The position numbers were made by a program, and so were the translations under genes. This document shows positions 44,270-56,131 of a stretch of 64,000 nucleotides of DNA, piece after piece; the first letter of the stretch is position 1, and each line of letters begins with the position of its first letter. Source of the stretch: Glycine soja (lineage: Eukaryota; Streptophyta; Magnoliopsida; Fabales; Fabaceae); contig NC_041004.1 of assembly GCF_004193775.1 (NCBI RefSeq), positions 9,538,648-9,602,647 of the forward strand, written 5' to 3'. The notes beneath the pieces were generated by a model that worked only from the letters and a program-made list of their open reading frames with translations, was not told the origin of the DNA and did not search any database.

Positions 44270-45800
44270 TCGATTCGATCTGAATTGGGCTAAGCGAGCA
44301 TTCACTCGCTTAGCGAACAATGGTTGCTCGCTAAGTGCAGACAGCCTGCGCTAAGCCCTATTCCTTGTGGCCAATTCACTCATTGAATTTGGCTAAGCGC
44401 GTCCCGTTCATGCTAAGCCCAATTTCTTGCGGCCCGAATAGCGCTAAGCGAGCATTCATTCGCTAAGTGTGTGCCCACTCTAAAAAAAGGATAAATCAAT
44501 TTGCTAAGCCGGCTCGGAGCCCGGTTAAGCGAGAGTTGTAGGCATTCAGATCTGCAAATCTGCAGATCTCGCTTAGCACGACATGAACTCGCTAAGCCCA
44601 ACTTTATTTCAAAAAAAAATTAATTTTTCAAATTTCAAAGTTGGGCTGAGCGAGTATGCTCACTTAGAGCGTGAGTTGAAAAACTCAAACGTCACACTTA
44701 CTCGCTCATCGAGTTAATGTGCCAAGCGAGAAGTGTGAAACTATAAAAAATAAAGTGTAACTGCCCTAGGCAATTACGTTCCTTTTCTTTTAAAGTCATT
44801 TGCCTTCAACTTTTTCTCTCTCAGAACAATTTCGTTTCACATCATTTCACCCTTTTGAGCTTGCATCCTTCTTCCCTCTCTAATCCATATGAGATAATCA
44901 AGTAAGTTCTCTAACTTTACTTTGTTATTTTATTGTTTAAAACCATAGGGTAGATGACTTTGCTTTTGAGGTTTGATTTTTGTGGATGAAGTGTTGTTAG
45001 ATTAGTTAAAAATTAGAACTTTGTTGGGGGTTTTGTTTTGTAGATAATGTAGATCATTTTGCATGTTAAATTTTAAGGTTTGAAGGGCCTAATAGAGGCC
45101 TACTTGAAGAGGCTGAAGAAGCTTCGTCTGTGTTTTTGGAAATCTCGATAAACTCAATAAGCGCACCTGATGTGCTAAGCGAGTTCATCGATTTTGGTTG
45201 AATTTCTGGATTTCTAGACGAACTCACTAAGCCAGCCACGTTGCGCTAAGCAAGTTCATCTTTTATTTGAATATTCATCTTCTTTGTTTTAACTTCGAAT
45301 TTTTTTGTGTGTTTCCTGATCGGCTAAGTGAGCTTATCTCGCTAAGCCCAAATAACTTAGAAATTTTTTTGGAATGCGATCTCGCGCTAAGTGCAGCCAT
45401 CCTGAGCTAAGCATTATTCCTTGGGGCATGCATTGGGCTAAGCGAGCTTGAACTCGCTAAGCCCATATAACTTAGACAAATTTTTGGATTTTGCCTTGCG
45501 CTAAGCGCCTCACTCCTGTGCTAAGCTTTATTCATTGCGGTTTGTATAAGGCTAAGCGAGTCTTGCTCGCTAAGCCCAATAATGTCTAGTAGTCGAGTCG
45601 TGCTAAGCGAGCACCTCTTGCTAAGCGCATGTTTAAAACTATTTTTCTCTGAGCTAAGCGAGTGCCTATCTCGCTAAGCCAATTATGTAGAAAATTTTTT
45701 TTGTCATAACTCGCAAAATGCACCCCTGTTGCGCTAAGCCTATGAGTTATTTCTCATAAGGCGCGCTAAGCGAGCATGCTCTCGTTGAGCGCCCACTGTG
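44270..45800. repeat. Leader with about 30 dispersed GCTAAGC motifs
   Basis: (C/G)GCTAAG(C/T) recurs every 20-60 bases, mostly on one strand. Pairs such as GGCTAAGCGAG...CTCGCTAAGCC (45438-45465 and 45549-45575) form stems with a single mismatch. The same motif occurs in both LTRs. Confidence 0.9.
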
Positions 45801-45876
45801 TTTTTCAGTTTTTAATGTATGTTTTCAATTTAAATAAAAGTTAGCTAATATAGTTTTAATGGTTCTTTTGTCACAG

Positions 45877-46937
45877 ATGGCTTCAAGAAAAAGAAAAAGC
45901 ACGACTTTCAGGCCCTAACCTAACTATGATGCAAGGAGGTTTACCTCAGAAGAAGCCTGTAACAGATATACCGACAACGTCCTCGGCCGGAACATCCTTC
46001 TGGAGAGGAACATAAAGCTCTATATCATAGAGTTTGACTAGTTTAGAAGGGAGTTGGAGAGGCGCAACCTGCACAAGCGTCTCACCAACTTAGCTAATGG
46101 CAGTATTGATGTCGTGGTGGTCAAGGAGTTCTACGCAAACCTCTATGACCCTAAAGATAACTCACCAAAGCAGGTGAAAGTGAGAGGGCACTTGATAAAG
46201 TTCAATGCGAACACCCTCAACACATTTTTGGGGACCCCAATGGTATTGGAGCCTGGGGAGACCATCCCCGTATATTCCAGATTTTGTAGACTGAGGATGG
46301 ATCCTTAAGAGATAGTGGCTCGCCTCTATATTCTAGGAAGGGGATTTGTTCTAAATGCTGAAGGCATGTCGTGGAAGCTGTTGAGGAGAGACCTCACCAC
46401 CTTAGCACAGACTTGGAGTGTGTTATCATATTCTAACCTAGCCCCTACATCACATACATCTGACCTGAACTTGGACAGGGCAAGGTTAGTTTATGGGTTG
46501 GTGACGAGGATGGACATGAACACTGGAGCACTAATTTCAGGATAGATCTCACTCATTGCTCAGTCCAACTCCTCTAGGTTGGGATTTCCTGCCTTGATCA
46601 CAACTCTCTGCAAGGCAAGGGGAGTCACTTCTGATTCCCTCTCTTGTGAATCACTGAGCCCAACCATTAATTTGACATATATCAAGAGAAATTGCTGGAA
46701 CCTGGATGAACCTTTGGTCTACTTTCCAGTGACTCACATGGCTAGGGCCAGAGCAGCTAAGATCCCTTCCTCATCCACTCCTCAGGACCCTCTTGTACCC
46801 ACTTTTGCTCTACCACCAGCTCCAGCTCATCCAGGACTTTCCATAGACCTTATCATGGCGATGCTCCAGAGCTTATACTAGGGATAGTACCTGTTGATGC
46901 AGAATTTTCAAAACTTAGCTTAGCATCAGCCGTTCAT
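45877..46937 (+). pseudogene. Putative plant transposon protein ORF of the Athila-like element, N-terminal and central part
   Basis: From ATG 45877, just after TTTTGTCACAG, one frame (never shifted) encodes MASRKRKSTTFRP, RRNLHKRLTNLANGSIDVVV, KEFYANLYDP, KVRGHLIKFNANTLNTFLGT, TWSVLSYSNLAPTSHTSDLN and RLGFPALITTLCKARGV. This is the domain found in plant retroelements under the name putative plant transposon protein; its role is not known to me. Five or more in-frame stops occur (including TAA 46306, TAG 46543 and TAG 46879) without frameshifts, and several fit CAA/CAG to TAA/TAG changes. At 46937 it is cut by the inserted Athila element. Confidence 0.8.
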
Positions 46938-48109
46938 TGATGTGCCATCATTTTCTTCTATTTTCTAAACCCTTTTTGCACCATTTTAATTACTGATTGG
47001 TCTTAATTGTCAATTAATCAGGCAGTTTTATTATTTGGGCTCATTTAGCTAATTTGATGTTTTTAATCTAATTTCAGGAATTAATGAAACATTGGGCTTA
47101 ATCCGAATTTTGGTTATGGACTTGAAGAAGGCAAATAAAGCAGCGCTTACCTTAGTTAATTTCTAATTAGGAAATTTCGCAATTTTATTTTATGTTGTTC
47201 AGTGTTTATTTCGTTTTGGGCCAGAGTATTGTAAATAGGGCCCAGTGACTTTGAGTGACTCTTTTTAAATAGCAGCCTTGGGATTCGTGCAAGGCATTCG
47301 GTTATGCTATTCATTATTCAGAGCTTTGTTTTAGGGTTTTCGTTTTTCTGTTTTGATGCTTCTGAGTTCGTAATGCAATTTTACGTTTTTTGCATCTAAT
47401 TACAATTTCGTTCTTGCTTCTTCTTCTACTCTCATTTACGTTTCTGTTCCATTTTACATTTATGTTCGTTTACGTTTCTGTTCATTTACGTTTCCGTTCA
47501 TTTACGTTTCTGCTTCATGTTTCAATTGCGTTTTCTGTTTGAATCCATGGAAGGCTAGATTTTTTGGTGTTGTTTCCTTTTGAGGACGAAGCCCAACTCT
47601 CTTTGAGGTTTCTGCTTGTAATGTGGTTTCCAGGCAGTTCTCCCTTCACCAGTATCCCAAATTCGTGAATATTAATCAGTGCAAGCTTCGTGTTCGATTA
47701 ATTGCCTCTGAGCCTAACTTGCGTTCATGCTTAATGGACGAAGGGCTAACTGGTGTATGTGGTGCCTAATCACGTATTGAAAACCCTAAGTTGATTTTCG
47801 CTTAGTAAATTGAAATAGGGTTGGATTAAGTGGTTGACTGTTAGGGACGAATTCTCCATAACCCAGGATAAAAGAATGGCTTTTGAATCAGAGGAGACAA
47901 CCCTTTTTTAATATTAGTAGTTTCGTATTCCAGTTTACTTGTTCTGTTCTTTAATCACAAAACAAACAAACCCCCCCATCGTTACTGTTACTGTTACTGC
48001 AAGTATATTATGAACATTTGGTTTGTCACTGCTCGTTGGGAAACGACCTAGGATTACTTCCTAGTTACTGCATTTTCATGTTTATTTGATTCGGGTACGG
48101 CCTCGATCA
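46938..48109 (+). repeat. 5' LTR of the young Athila element (1172 bp)
   Basis: TGATGTGCC...CGATCA ends. It contains a short tandem array of TTTACGTTTCTGTTCA units (47440-47515), TATA-like TTTTTAAATAG at about 47264 and GTTACTGTTACTGTTACTG at 47981. Confidence 0.95.
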
Positions 48110-48113
48110 AATT

Positions 48114-48131
48114 TGGCGCCGTTGTCGGGGA
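48114..48131 (+). other. Primer-binding site (tRNA-Asp)
   Basis: TGGCGCCGTTGTCGGGGA, complementary to the tRNA-Asp 3' end apart from small mismatches. The copy at 57308 reads GTTGCC at the position where this one reads GTTGTC, so this one has a substitution. Confidence 0.92.
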
Positions 48132-48946
48132 GCAGTGCCCAAAGGTTCATAATAGCTAGCTAGTGTTGTGTGTTTAATCCTTTCGTGTTTTATGTTTAAA
48201 TTGTTAGTATTGTGTTAGTATGTGTGTTAGTGTTGTTTAGTGTCCTGGTATTTTGTTTAATGTGTGTTCTGTTTCAGTTTTCCCATTAAGCGTTTCCCCT
48301 GTTTCAGTCTTGGGTGTTTTGCTGTGAAGATTGTGCTTGCGGCAAAAACAAAGTAGTAGTAGAAATCAATTAGAGACGGATTTTAGCGACCACCCATACT
48401 GAATTATTTGAAATTTTTTGTTTTAGTAGCTAGGGTTGTTATTTTTGGCTGAATTTTTTTGTGATAACTTCTTTTAATCCATATTTCGTGGGAAAAATAG
48501 CTAGAGCCTTTAGTTTGGTTAGATTTGAAAGTTCCAAAAAAGTAGCAAATTTTGTGTTTGTCAAAACTTCTAACGGCCATAACTTTTGCTTCGGTTATCA
48601 GAATCGCAATTATTATATATGCATTTGGGGTAGAAAAAATTTCCTCCGCCATGGCAGCGGGCCATGGGCCGGCTGAGGTCTCCATCGTCCAAAAAAAGCG
48701 ATTCTGTCAAAAGTTTTTTATTTTTCAAGTTTTATTCACTTATTTTTCTTAACCTACCATTTTTAGCTTTCATAGTTAGACTTTGAATTTTTGTCTGAAA
48801 TTTTTTGTGCTATCTTCTCATCATTTTATAGGGTTGCTCACAAAAGTTCAAGTCATTTGGATATCATTTGAGGGTAGCTATAGTTCAAACCTACACCTTT
48901 ATTTACATGACAAGGCAACTAGTTGTGTGCATGCTGAATGTAGTGT
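48132..48946. other. Athila leader, untranslated
   Basis: About 0.8 kb between the primer site and gag. The small open frames on both strands at 48404-48750 have no recognisable domain. Confidence 0.65.
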
Positions 48947-50208
48947 ATGACTAGAGGAAATCCATCTGACTTACAACCCTTTGATCCTGAGATAGATAGG
49001 ACATTTCATAGATTAGTTAGGCATCATTTTATACCTTTTGATCATTCTGAGCATTCCATAACTGGTGAATCTGTGCATTCTGTTATTGGTGATTTTGAAC
49101 ATCCTGATCTTGAGCATTATAATTTTGAGCATTCTGATTCTGAGCATTCTGATTTTGCACATTCTGAGAACATGGCACAACCTCCACCTCGTGAGAGGAC
49201 TCTAAGGGAAATGGCTGCACCTGATTTCACCTACGAAAGCTTGTGCATCCAATACCCTGATGAGGATGTCCCATATGTTCTTAAAACTGGACTGATTCAT
49301 TTGCTTCAAAGTTTCATGGCCTTGCAGGTGAAGACCCGCACAAACATTTGAAAGAATTTCACATTGTCTGCTCCACCATGAAACCCCTAGATGTCCAAGA
49401 GGATCACATATTTTTGAAGGCTTTTCCTCATTCATTAGAGGGAGTGGCAAAGGACTGGCTGTATTGCCTTGCTCCAAGGTCCATCACGAGCTGGGATGAC
49501 CTTAAGAGAGTATTCTTAGAAAATTTTTTCCCTGCTTCCAGGACCACAGCCATCAGGAAGGATATCTCAGGTATTAGACAACTCAGTGGAGAGAGCCTGT
49601 ATGAGTACTGGGAGAGATTTAAGAAACTATGTGCCAGTTGTCCCCACCAAGAGATTTCAGAGCAGCTTCTTCTTCAATACTTTTATGAAGGACTCAGTAA
49701 TATGGAGAGAAGTATGATAGATGCTGCCAATGGTGGAGCCCTTGGAGACATGACTCCTACTGAAGCCAGAAATTTAATTGAGAAGATGGCCTCCAACTCC
49801 CAGCAGTTTAGTGCCATAAATGATGCCATAGTCATTAGAGGAGTGCATGAGGTAGCTACAAACCCATCTGCATCATCTGAAACTAAGAAGCTTGAAGGCA
49901 AACTGGATGCATTGGTTAACTTGGTAACCCAGCTGGCCTTGAATCAGAAATCTGTACCTGTCGCAAGGGTTTGTGGTTTGTGCTCCTCTGCTGACCACCA
50001 TACAGACCTTTGCCCTTCCATGCATCAACCTGGAGCAATTGAGCAGCCTGAAGCTTATGCTGCAAATATTTACAATAGACCTCCTCAACCTCAGCAGCAA
50101 AATCAACCACAGCAAAGCAATTATGACCTCTCCAGCAACAGATACAACCCTGGATGGAGGAATCACCCTAACCTCAGATGGTCCAGCCCTCAGCAACAAC
50201 AACAGTAG
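48947..50208 (+). pseudogene. gag: Athila gag (capsid and zinc-binding region), frameshifted
   Basis: ATG 48947 opens MTRGNPSDLQPFDPEIDRTF, followed by a repetitive EHSDSEHSDF-type segment. A one-base deletion near 49307 shifts the frame. Capsid then reads KFHGLAGEDPHKHLKEFHIV, DWLYCLAPRSITSWDDLKRV, FLENFFPASR and GESLYEYWERFKKLCASCP. A CGLCSSADHHTDLCP motif near residue 210 of the second frame is the zinc-knuckle equivalent. A Gln-rich linker ends at TAG 50206, probably from CAG. The shell protein would not be made intact. Confidence 0.92.
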
Positions 50209-51480
50209 CCTGCTCCTTCCTTCCAAAATGCTGCTGGCCCAAGCAGACCATACATTCCTCCACCAATCCAACAACAGCAACAACCCCAGAAACAGCCAAC
50301 AGTTGAGGCCCCTCCACAACCTTCCCTCGAAGAACTTGTGAGGCAAATGACTATGCAGAACATGCAGTTTCAGCAAGAGACTAGAGCCTCCATTCAGAGC
50401 TTAACCAATCAGATGGGACAATTGGCTACCCAATTGAATCAACAACAGTCCCAAAATTCTGACAAGCTGCCTTCTCAAGCTGTCCAAAATCCCAAAAATG
50501 TCAGTGCCATTTCATTGAGGTCGGGAAAGCAATGTCAAGGACCTCAACCCGTAGCACCTTCCTCATTTGCAAATGAACCTGCCAAACTTCACTCTATTCC
50601 AGAAAAAGGTGATGACAAAAATTTACCTAACAACTTCTGTGCAGGTGAATCTTCTTCCACAGGTAATTCTGATTTGCAGAAGCAGCACATTCCCCCTCTT
50701 CCATTCCCTCCAAGAGCAATTTCCAAAAAAAAAATGGAAGAGGCAGAGAAAGAGATCTTGGAAACGTTTAGAAAAGTAGAGGTAAACATACCTCTGTTGG
50801 ATGCAATAAAGCAAATTCCAAGATATGCCAAATTCTTGAAGGAGCTGTGCACTAATAAGCGGAAGCTTAAAGGAAGTGAACGAATTAGCATGGGCAGAAA
50901 TGTCTCTGCATTGATTGGTAAATCTGTTCCTCAAATTCCTGAAAAATGCAAAGATCCAGGTACATTCAGCATACCTTGTATTATAGGGAATAGTAAGTTT
51001 GACAATGCCATGCTAGATTTAGGAGCCTCTGTTAGTGTTATGCCTATGTCGATTTTTAATTCTCTATCTCTAGGTCCCTTGCAGTCAACTGATGTGGTAA
51101 TTCATTTAGCTAATAGAAGTGTTGCCTATCCTGTTGGTTTCATAGAAGATGTCTTAGTTAGAGTTGGTGAACTGATTTTCCCTGTTGATTTTTATATCTT
51201 GAATATGGAAGATGGATTTTCTCAAGGATCAGTTCCCATCATTCTAGGCAGACCCTTTATGAAAACTGCTAGAACTAAGATAGATGTTTATGCAGGCACA
51301 CTGTCTATGGAATTTGGTGACATAACTGTTCATTTTAATATTCTGGATGCTATGAAATACCCATCTGAAGATCTTTCTGTATTTCATGCTGAAATAATTG
51401 ACCATGTTGTTGATGAATACATGACTGATCTTTATTCTAATCTGCATGCCTCTCACTCTTCATGCATTGAGTCTGAAATT
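50209..51480 (+). pseudogene. pro: Athila gag-pol linker and aspartic protease
   Basis: In the same frame as gag after the TAG. A Gln-rich coiled region (MQNMQFQQETRASIQSLTNQ) and the motif ISLRSGKQ lead to the protease. IPCIIGNSKFDNAMLDLGAS holds the catalytic Asp (D-L-G-A-S, the usual Athila form), followed by VSVMPMSIF, and ILGRPFMKTARTKIDV closes the fold. Uninterrupted apart from the stop at 50206. It cleaves the polyprotein inside particles in an intact element. Confidence 0.92.
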
Positions 51481-53230
51481 GTACTTGATCATATGTCTGA
51501 ATTTGATGCTGAGAGTGAATCTGAGAGTGATATTGATTGCATGTCTGGTGGTGGTGTTTTACCTCTCGAGATTGATTTTATAGAGTCAGATAGGACTAAC
51601 CATGTTTCAGGAAGTACACATACCTCTGACTTTCTTTATGAGGTAAAGGCTGAGAAACCATCTCCTTCTACCACTGTCCAGCCGACCACACCAGAATTGA
51701 AGCCTCTGCCATCAAATTTAAAATACGCTTACTTGGATGATAGCAAGAGTTTTCCAGTGATTGTATCTGCCTCCCTTGCTGATGAGCAAGAGGAGAAGTT
51801 GTTGTCAGTTCTCAAGAAGCATAAGAAGGCTATAGGCTGGACCCTAGCGGACATTCCTGGTATTAGCCCATCCACATGTATGCATCGAATAAATTTAGAG
51901 GATGGAGCTAAAACAGTAAGACAGCCACAGAGAAGACTCAACCCGGTGATTCTTGATGTAGTGAAGAAGGAGATAACCAAGCTTTTGTAAGCTGGAATCA
52001 TTTATCCTATCTCCGACAGCCAATGGGTGAGTCCCGTCCAGGTAGTCCCGAAGAAGACTGGCCTCACAGTGATCAGAAATGAGAAGGAGGAGCTGATTCC
52101 TACTCGGGTGCAGAACAGTTGGAGAGTCTGCATTGACTATAGGAGGCTGAACCAGGTTACCAAAAAGGACCATTTTCCCCTACCATTCATTGACCAGATG
52201 CTTGAACGCTTGGCAGGTAAATCCCACTACTGTTTCCTTGATGGTTTTTCTGGTTATATGCAAATTACTATTGCTCCTGAGGATCAGGAAAAGACCACAT
52301 TCACCTGCCCCTTCGGCACTTTTGCTTATAGGAGGATGCCTTTCGGCCTGTGCAATGCCCCTGGTACCTTCCAGCGGTGCATGATTAGTATTTTCAGTGA
52401 TTTTTTAGAAAATTGCATAGAGGTGTTTATGGATGATTTCACTGTATATGGATCCTTTTTTGATGGTTGTTTGAATAGTTTGGAAAAAGTTTTGAATAGA
52501 TGCATTGAAACTAACCTTGTTCTAAATTTTGAAAAATGTCATTTTATGGTTGAGCAAGGTATAGTTTTAGGCCACATTATTTCCAATAAGGGTATTGAAG
52601 TTGATCCTGCAAAAATTTCTGTTATTTCACAATTGCCTTACCCCTCTTGTGTGCGAGAGGTGCGATCTTTTCTTGGTCATGCAGGATTCTACAGGCGCTT
52701 TATAAGGGATTTTAGCAAAGTAGCCCTTCCACTGTCCAACTTGTTGCAGAAGGAGGTGGAGTTTGACTTTAATGACAGATGCAAAGAGGCTTTTGATTGC
52801 CTCAAAAGAGCGTTGACTACCACCCCCATCATCCAGACACCCGATTGGACAGCCCCTTTTAAGCTTATGTGTGATGCATCAAATTATGCATTGGGGGCTG
52901 TCCTTGCTCAGAAAATTGATAAATTGCCCAGGGTGATATATTATGCTTCTAGGACTTTAGATGCTGCCCAAGCGAATTATACTATTACTGAGAAAGAGCT
53001 TCTAGCCATAGTTTTTGCTCTTGAAAAATTTCGATCTTATTTGCTTGGTACCCGCATTATTGTTTATACTGACCATGCAGCTCTAAAGTACTTGTTGAAG
53101 AAGGCTGATTCTAAGCCTAGGTTGATCCGATGGATGTTCTGGCTCCAAGAGTTTGACTTAGAGATCCGTGATAGGAGCGGAGCACAAAATCTAGTTGCTG
53201 ATCATTTGAGTCGGATCGAACGTATATCTG
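51481..53230 (+). pseudogene. pol: Athila reverse transcriptase and RNase H
   Basis: RT begins after KYAYLDDSKSFPVIVSA and AIGWTLADIPGISPSTCMH. A TAA at 51988 breaks the fingers. The rest reads [44 protein letters not shown] with the first catalytic Asp, [14 protein letters not shown] and [10 protein letters not shown], the FMDD form of the YxDD box. RNase H follows with its acidic residues in [42 protein letters not shown] and NLVADHLSR. Apart from one stop all catalytic residues remain, in keeping with the young LTRs. It copies element RNA into DNA. Confidence 0.94.
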
Positions 53231-54622
53231 ATGCAGATTCACCTATTCGGGATGATTTCCCGGATGATCATTTGTATATACTGTACAATATTTCTGACTC
53301 TCTTTCTACTCCCTGGTTTGCTAATATTGTCAACTATTTAGTTGCTTCTGTTTTTCCTCCCTTAGCATCTAAGGCCCAAAAAGATAAAATTAAAAGTGAT
53401 GCTAAGCATTTTATTTGGGATGACCCCTACTTGTGGAAATTGTGCAGTGATCAGGTCATTAGACGGTGCATTCCAGATCATGAGACTGACTCAGTCCTGC
53501 AGTTCTGTCATTCTTCCGCACCGGGAGGTCATCTGGGTGTTCAAAGGACAGCTCGCAAAGTGCTTGATTGTGGTTTTTATTGGCCCACCATCTTTAAAGA
53601 TGCGTGGAAGATCTGCAGCACTTGTGAGCAGTGTCAGAGAGCAGGAAATACACTTACATGGCGACAACAAATGCCTCAACAACCTATGCTATTCTGTGAG
53701 GTGTTTGATGTCTGGGGTATAGATTTCATGGGTCCTTTTTCCTGTCTCTTTTGGTTATGTTTACATTCTTCTTGCAGTTGACTATGTTTCAAAATGGGTG
53801 GAAGCCAAGCCCACTAGAACTAATGATGCTAAAGTTGTCGCAGACTTTGTCAGGTCTAATCTGTTTTGCAGGTTTGGAGTACCTAAAGCAATTGTTAGTG
53901 ATCAAGGAACCCATTTTTGCAACAGGACAATGTATGCCCTGCTTAAAAAGTACGGGGTGGTACACAGGGTATCCACACCATACCACCCCCAGACCAATGG
54001 ACAGGCAGAAATTTCTAACCGAGAAATCAAGCGAATTTTAGAGAAGATTGTGCAGCCAAGCAGGAAAGATTGGAGTACCAGGCTTGATGATGCTCTCTGG
54101 GCACATCGGACTACCTACAAAGCACCCATAGGAATGTCTCCTTATCGGGTTGTCTTTGGAAAGGCATGTCATCTTCTAGTGGAAATTGAGCACAAAGCTT
54201 ACTGGGCAGTGAAGACTTGCAACTTCTCTATGGATCAAGCTGGTGAGGAAAGAAAGTTGCAACTGAGTGAGTTAGATGAAATCCGCCTAGAAGCCTACGA
54301 GAATGCCAAGTTCTACAAAGAAAAGACCAAGAAGTTCCATGATAGCATGATAGTTAAAAAAGACTTCATGGTTGGGCAAAAAGTGTTATTGTATAATTCT
54401 AGGCTTGGACTCATGAGTGGTAAGTTGAGGTCTAAGTGGATTGGTCCTTTTGTTGTTACTAATGTTTTTCCTTATGGTACAGTTGAGATCAAAAGCGACT
54501 CCACAAACAAGAGCTTCAAGGTCAACGGACATCGACTTAAGCCATTCCTCACGAACCCTTCTTTAGTGGACGTAGTGGTGGAAGAGACTTCTTTACTCCA
54601 CCCTACTCTTCCTCCACCATGA
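53231..54622 (+). pseudogene. int: Athila integrase
   Basis: The zinc-binding HHCC domain is present ([20 protein letters not shown], then [12 protein letters not shown]). The DDE core has WGIDFMGPF for the first Asp. A frameshift near 53746 follows. The second frame gives [10 protein letters not shown] for the second Asp and [16 protein letters not shown] for the Glu, then [20 protein letters not shown]. The C-terminal domain ([20 protein letters not shown], then [11 protein letters not shown]) ends at TGA 54620. All three catalytic acids are intact but split over two frames. Confidence 0.94.
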
Positions 54623-56131
54623 CTTAGGGAGTTTTTTCTTTTTCTATTTCCTTCCTTGCTTTTATTACACTTGTCCGATTCTCTTTGATGATTTAATTGT
54701 TTTTAATCTTTTAATTGTGCTACATTGAGGACAATGTGTTGTTTAAGTATGGGGGGGGGGGGAGTGTTCTTTGGTTTTGCTAGTTTTGTTGGTTTTGTTA
54801 ATTTGTTAGTCGTGTTAATTTGTTAATGTTGTTAGTTTCGTCGGATTTTAGTTTAATATTTTGGGTCAATTTTGTGTGCACGTACGACTTTGCATGTTTT
54901 TCTTTGAATTATAGGATATGTTCAAGAAATGGGTAATTGTTTTGAAAATAAAAGTTCTTGACATTTTGTGACTTGAAATCCTTGATTCTTCTCTACATGT
55001 CATGATAGTTTTGAAAGCTCAATTTGAAAGTGATGAGTTTACCTTTGTGAGAATTTGAGCCATCCATCATCATAATCATTTGGTGTGTTTTGCCCCATTG
55101 ATTGCTTGCACAATAGCCTTGGCTTGATTCTTGTTGATGCGTCCTAATTCACATGCATATTTGGAAATGATTGAGGCAATTTTGTTCTTATAAGCTTCTA
55201 GCCAAATGAACTTACCTTGAATTAATTCCTTTGATAGCCCTTTTGAGCCTTGTTTCCCTTTCCTTGTTTTGAAGCTCACTACAAGCCTTAAGTGAAAAAC
55301 CATGATATCACCATATCCTTAAGGAATTTTGGAGCTTTGGAATTGTTTTGGGAATAAGTGTGGGGGGGTTTTTGTTTCATTGGATAACTTGTTTTGTTGG
55401 CTATGCTTCATGATGTATTTTGGGCCATACTTGATGTACACTGCATATTGGTTAAATGTTGGACATGTTGAATGAAATGTTGTTTCTCAAAGGCTATAGA
55501 GTACAAAAAAGAAAAGAGAAAAAGAAAAGCAATAAAGTTGAGTGAATAATATCTTAAATGGCACAAGAATGATGAAACTCTTGGTTATACTCTTTATGTT
55601 TAAATTTTATCTTTACTTCTTTTTATTTTCTTATTTTTTCTTAATATGCACTTATTCCCCATTGCTCCTATATCCCTTTGGGATTTAGCCACTTATTCCA
55701 TATTTTTCCATACCTTGTCCTTGGCCCCATTACAACCTTAAAAGACCTTTTGATCCTCATGTGCTTGTGTTTATGGGTTGATTGTCAATTTTAGAATCTT
55801 GCCAAGTTTATGTGGTGTTTGCTTTCATGGGTGCTTTGAGGGTAAATAGTAGCCTAGACACTTGAGAGATAGAGTGTATATCTTGTGAGGCTTTATCACT
55901 TTTCATTCTTGAGCTGATTAACTATTTTGCCATGATTGGGTTGCTTGGATGATTTTCATGAATGTCTTGACTTTTTGGATCTCCTTATGTTAGATGTTAC
56001 CCATTCCTTTCATTCCTTGATGTTCATTGAGAAATATATGAATGTTTTTGTTTGTCTCTCTTTGATATCCTTGGATTTTGTTCTTTGTTTCATTTTGCCC
56101 AAGAGTGCAAAAGGCTAAGTATGGGGGGTTT
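54623..56131. other. Athila 3' untranslated region with three G-tracts, no envelope ORF
   Basis: 1.5 kb with no supported coding frame; the weak open frames at 55076-55303 and 55936-56118 show no transmembrane or envelope pattern. AAGTATGGGGGG-type tracts lie at about 54746-54762, 55352-55368 and 56117-56129. The last is the polypurine tract of the 3' LTR. Confidence 0.8.

Noticed and set aside
49873..50376. 167-codon minus-strand ORF within Athila gag
   Set aside because: A shadow of the Gln/Pro-rich gag frame, which has clear homology features on the plus strand.
54623..56131. Envelope-like gene expected in some Athila elements
   Set aside because: No long frame, signal peptide or transmembrane pattern was found after integrase; only short unrelated frames.
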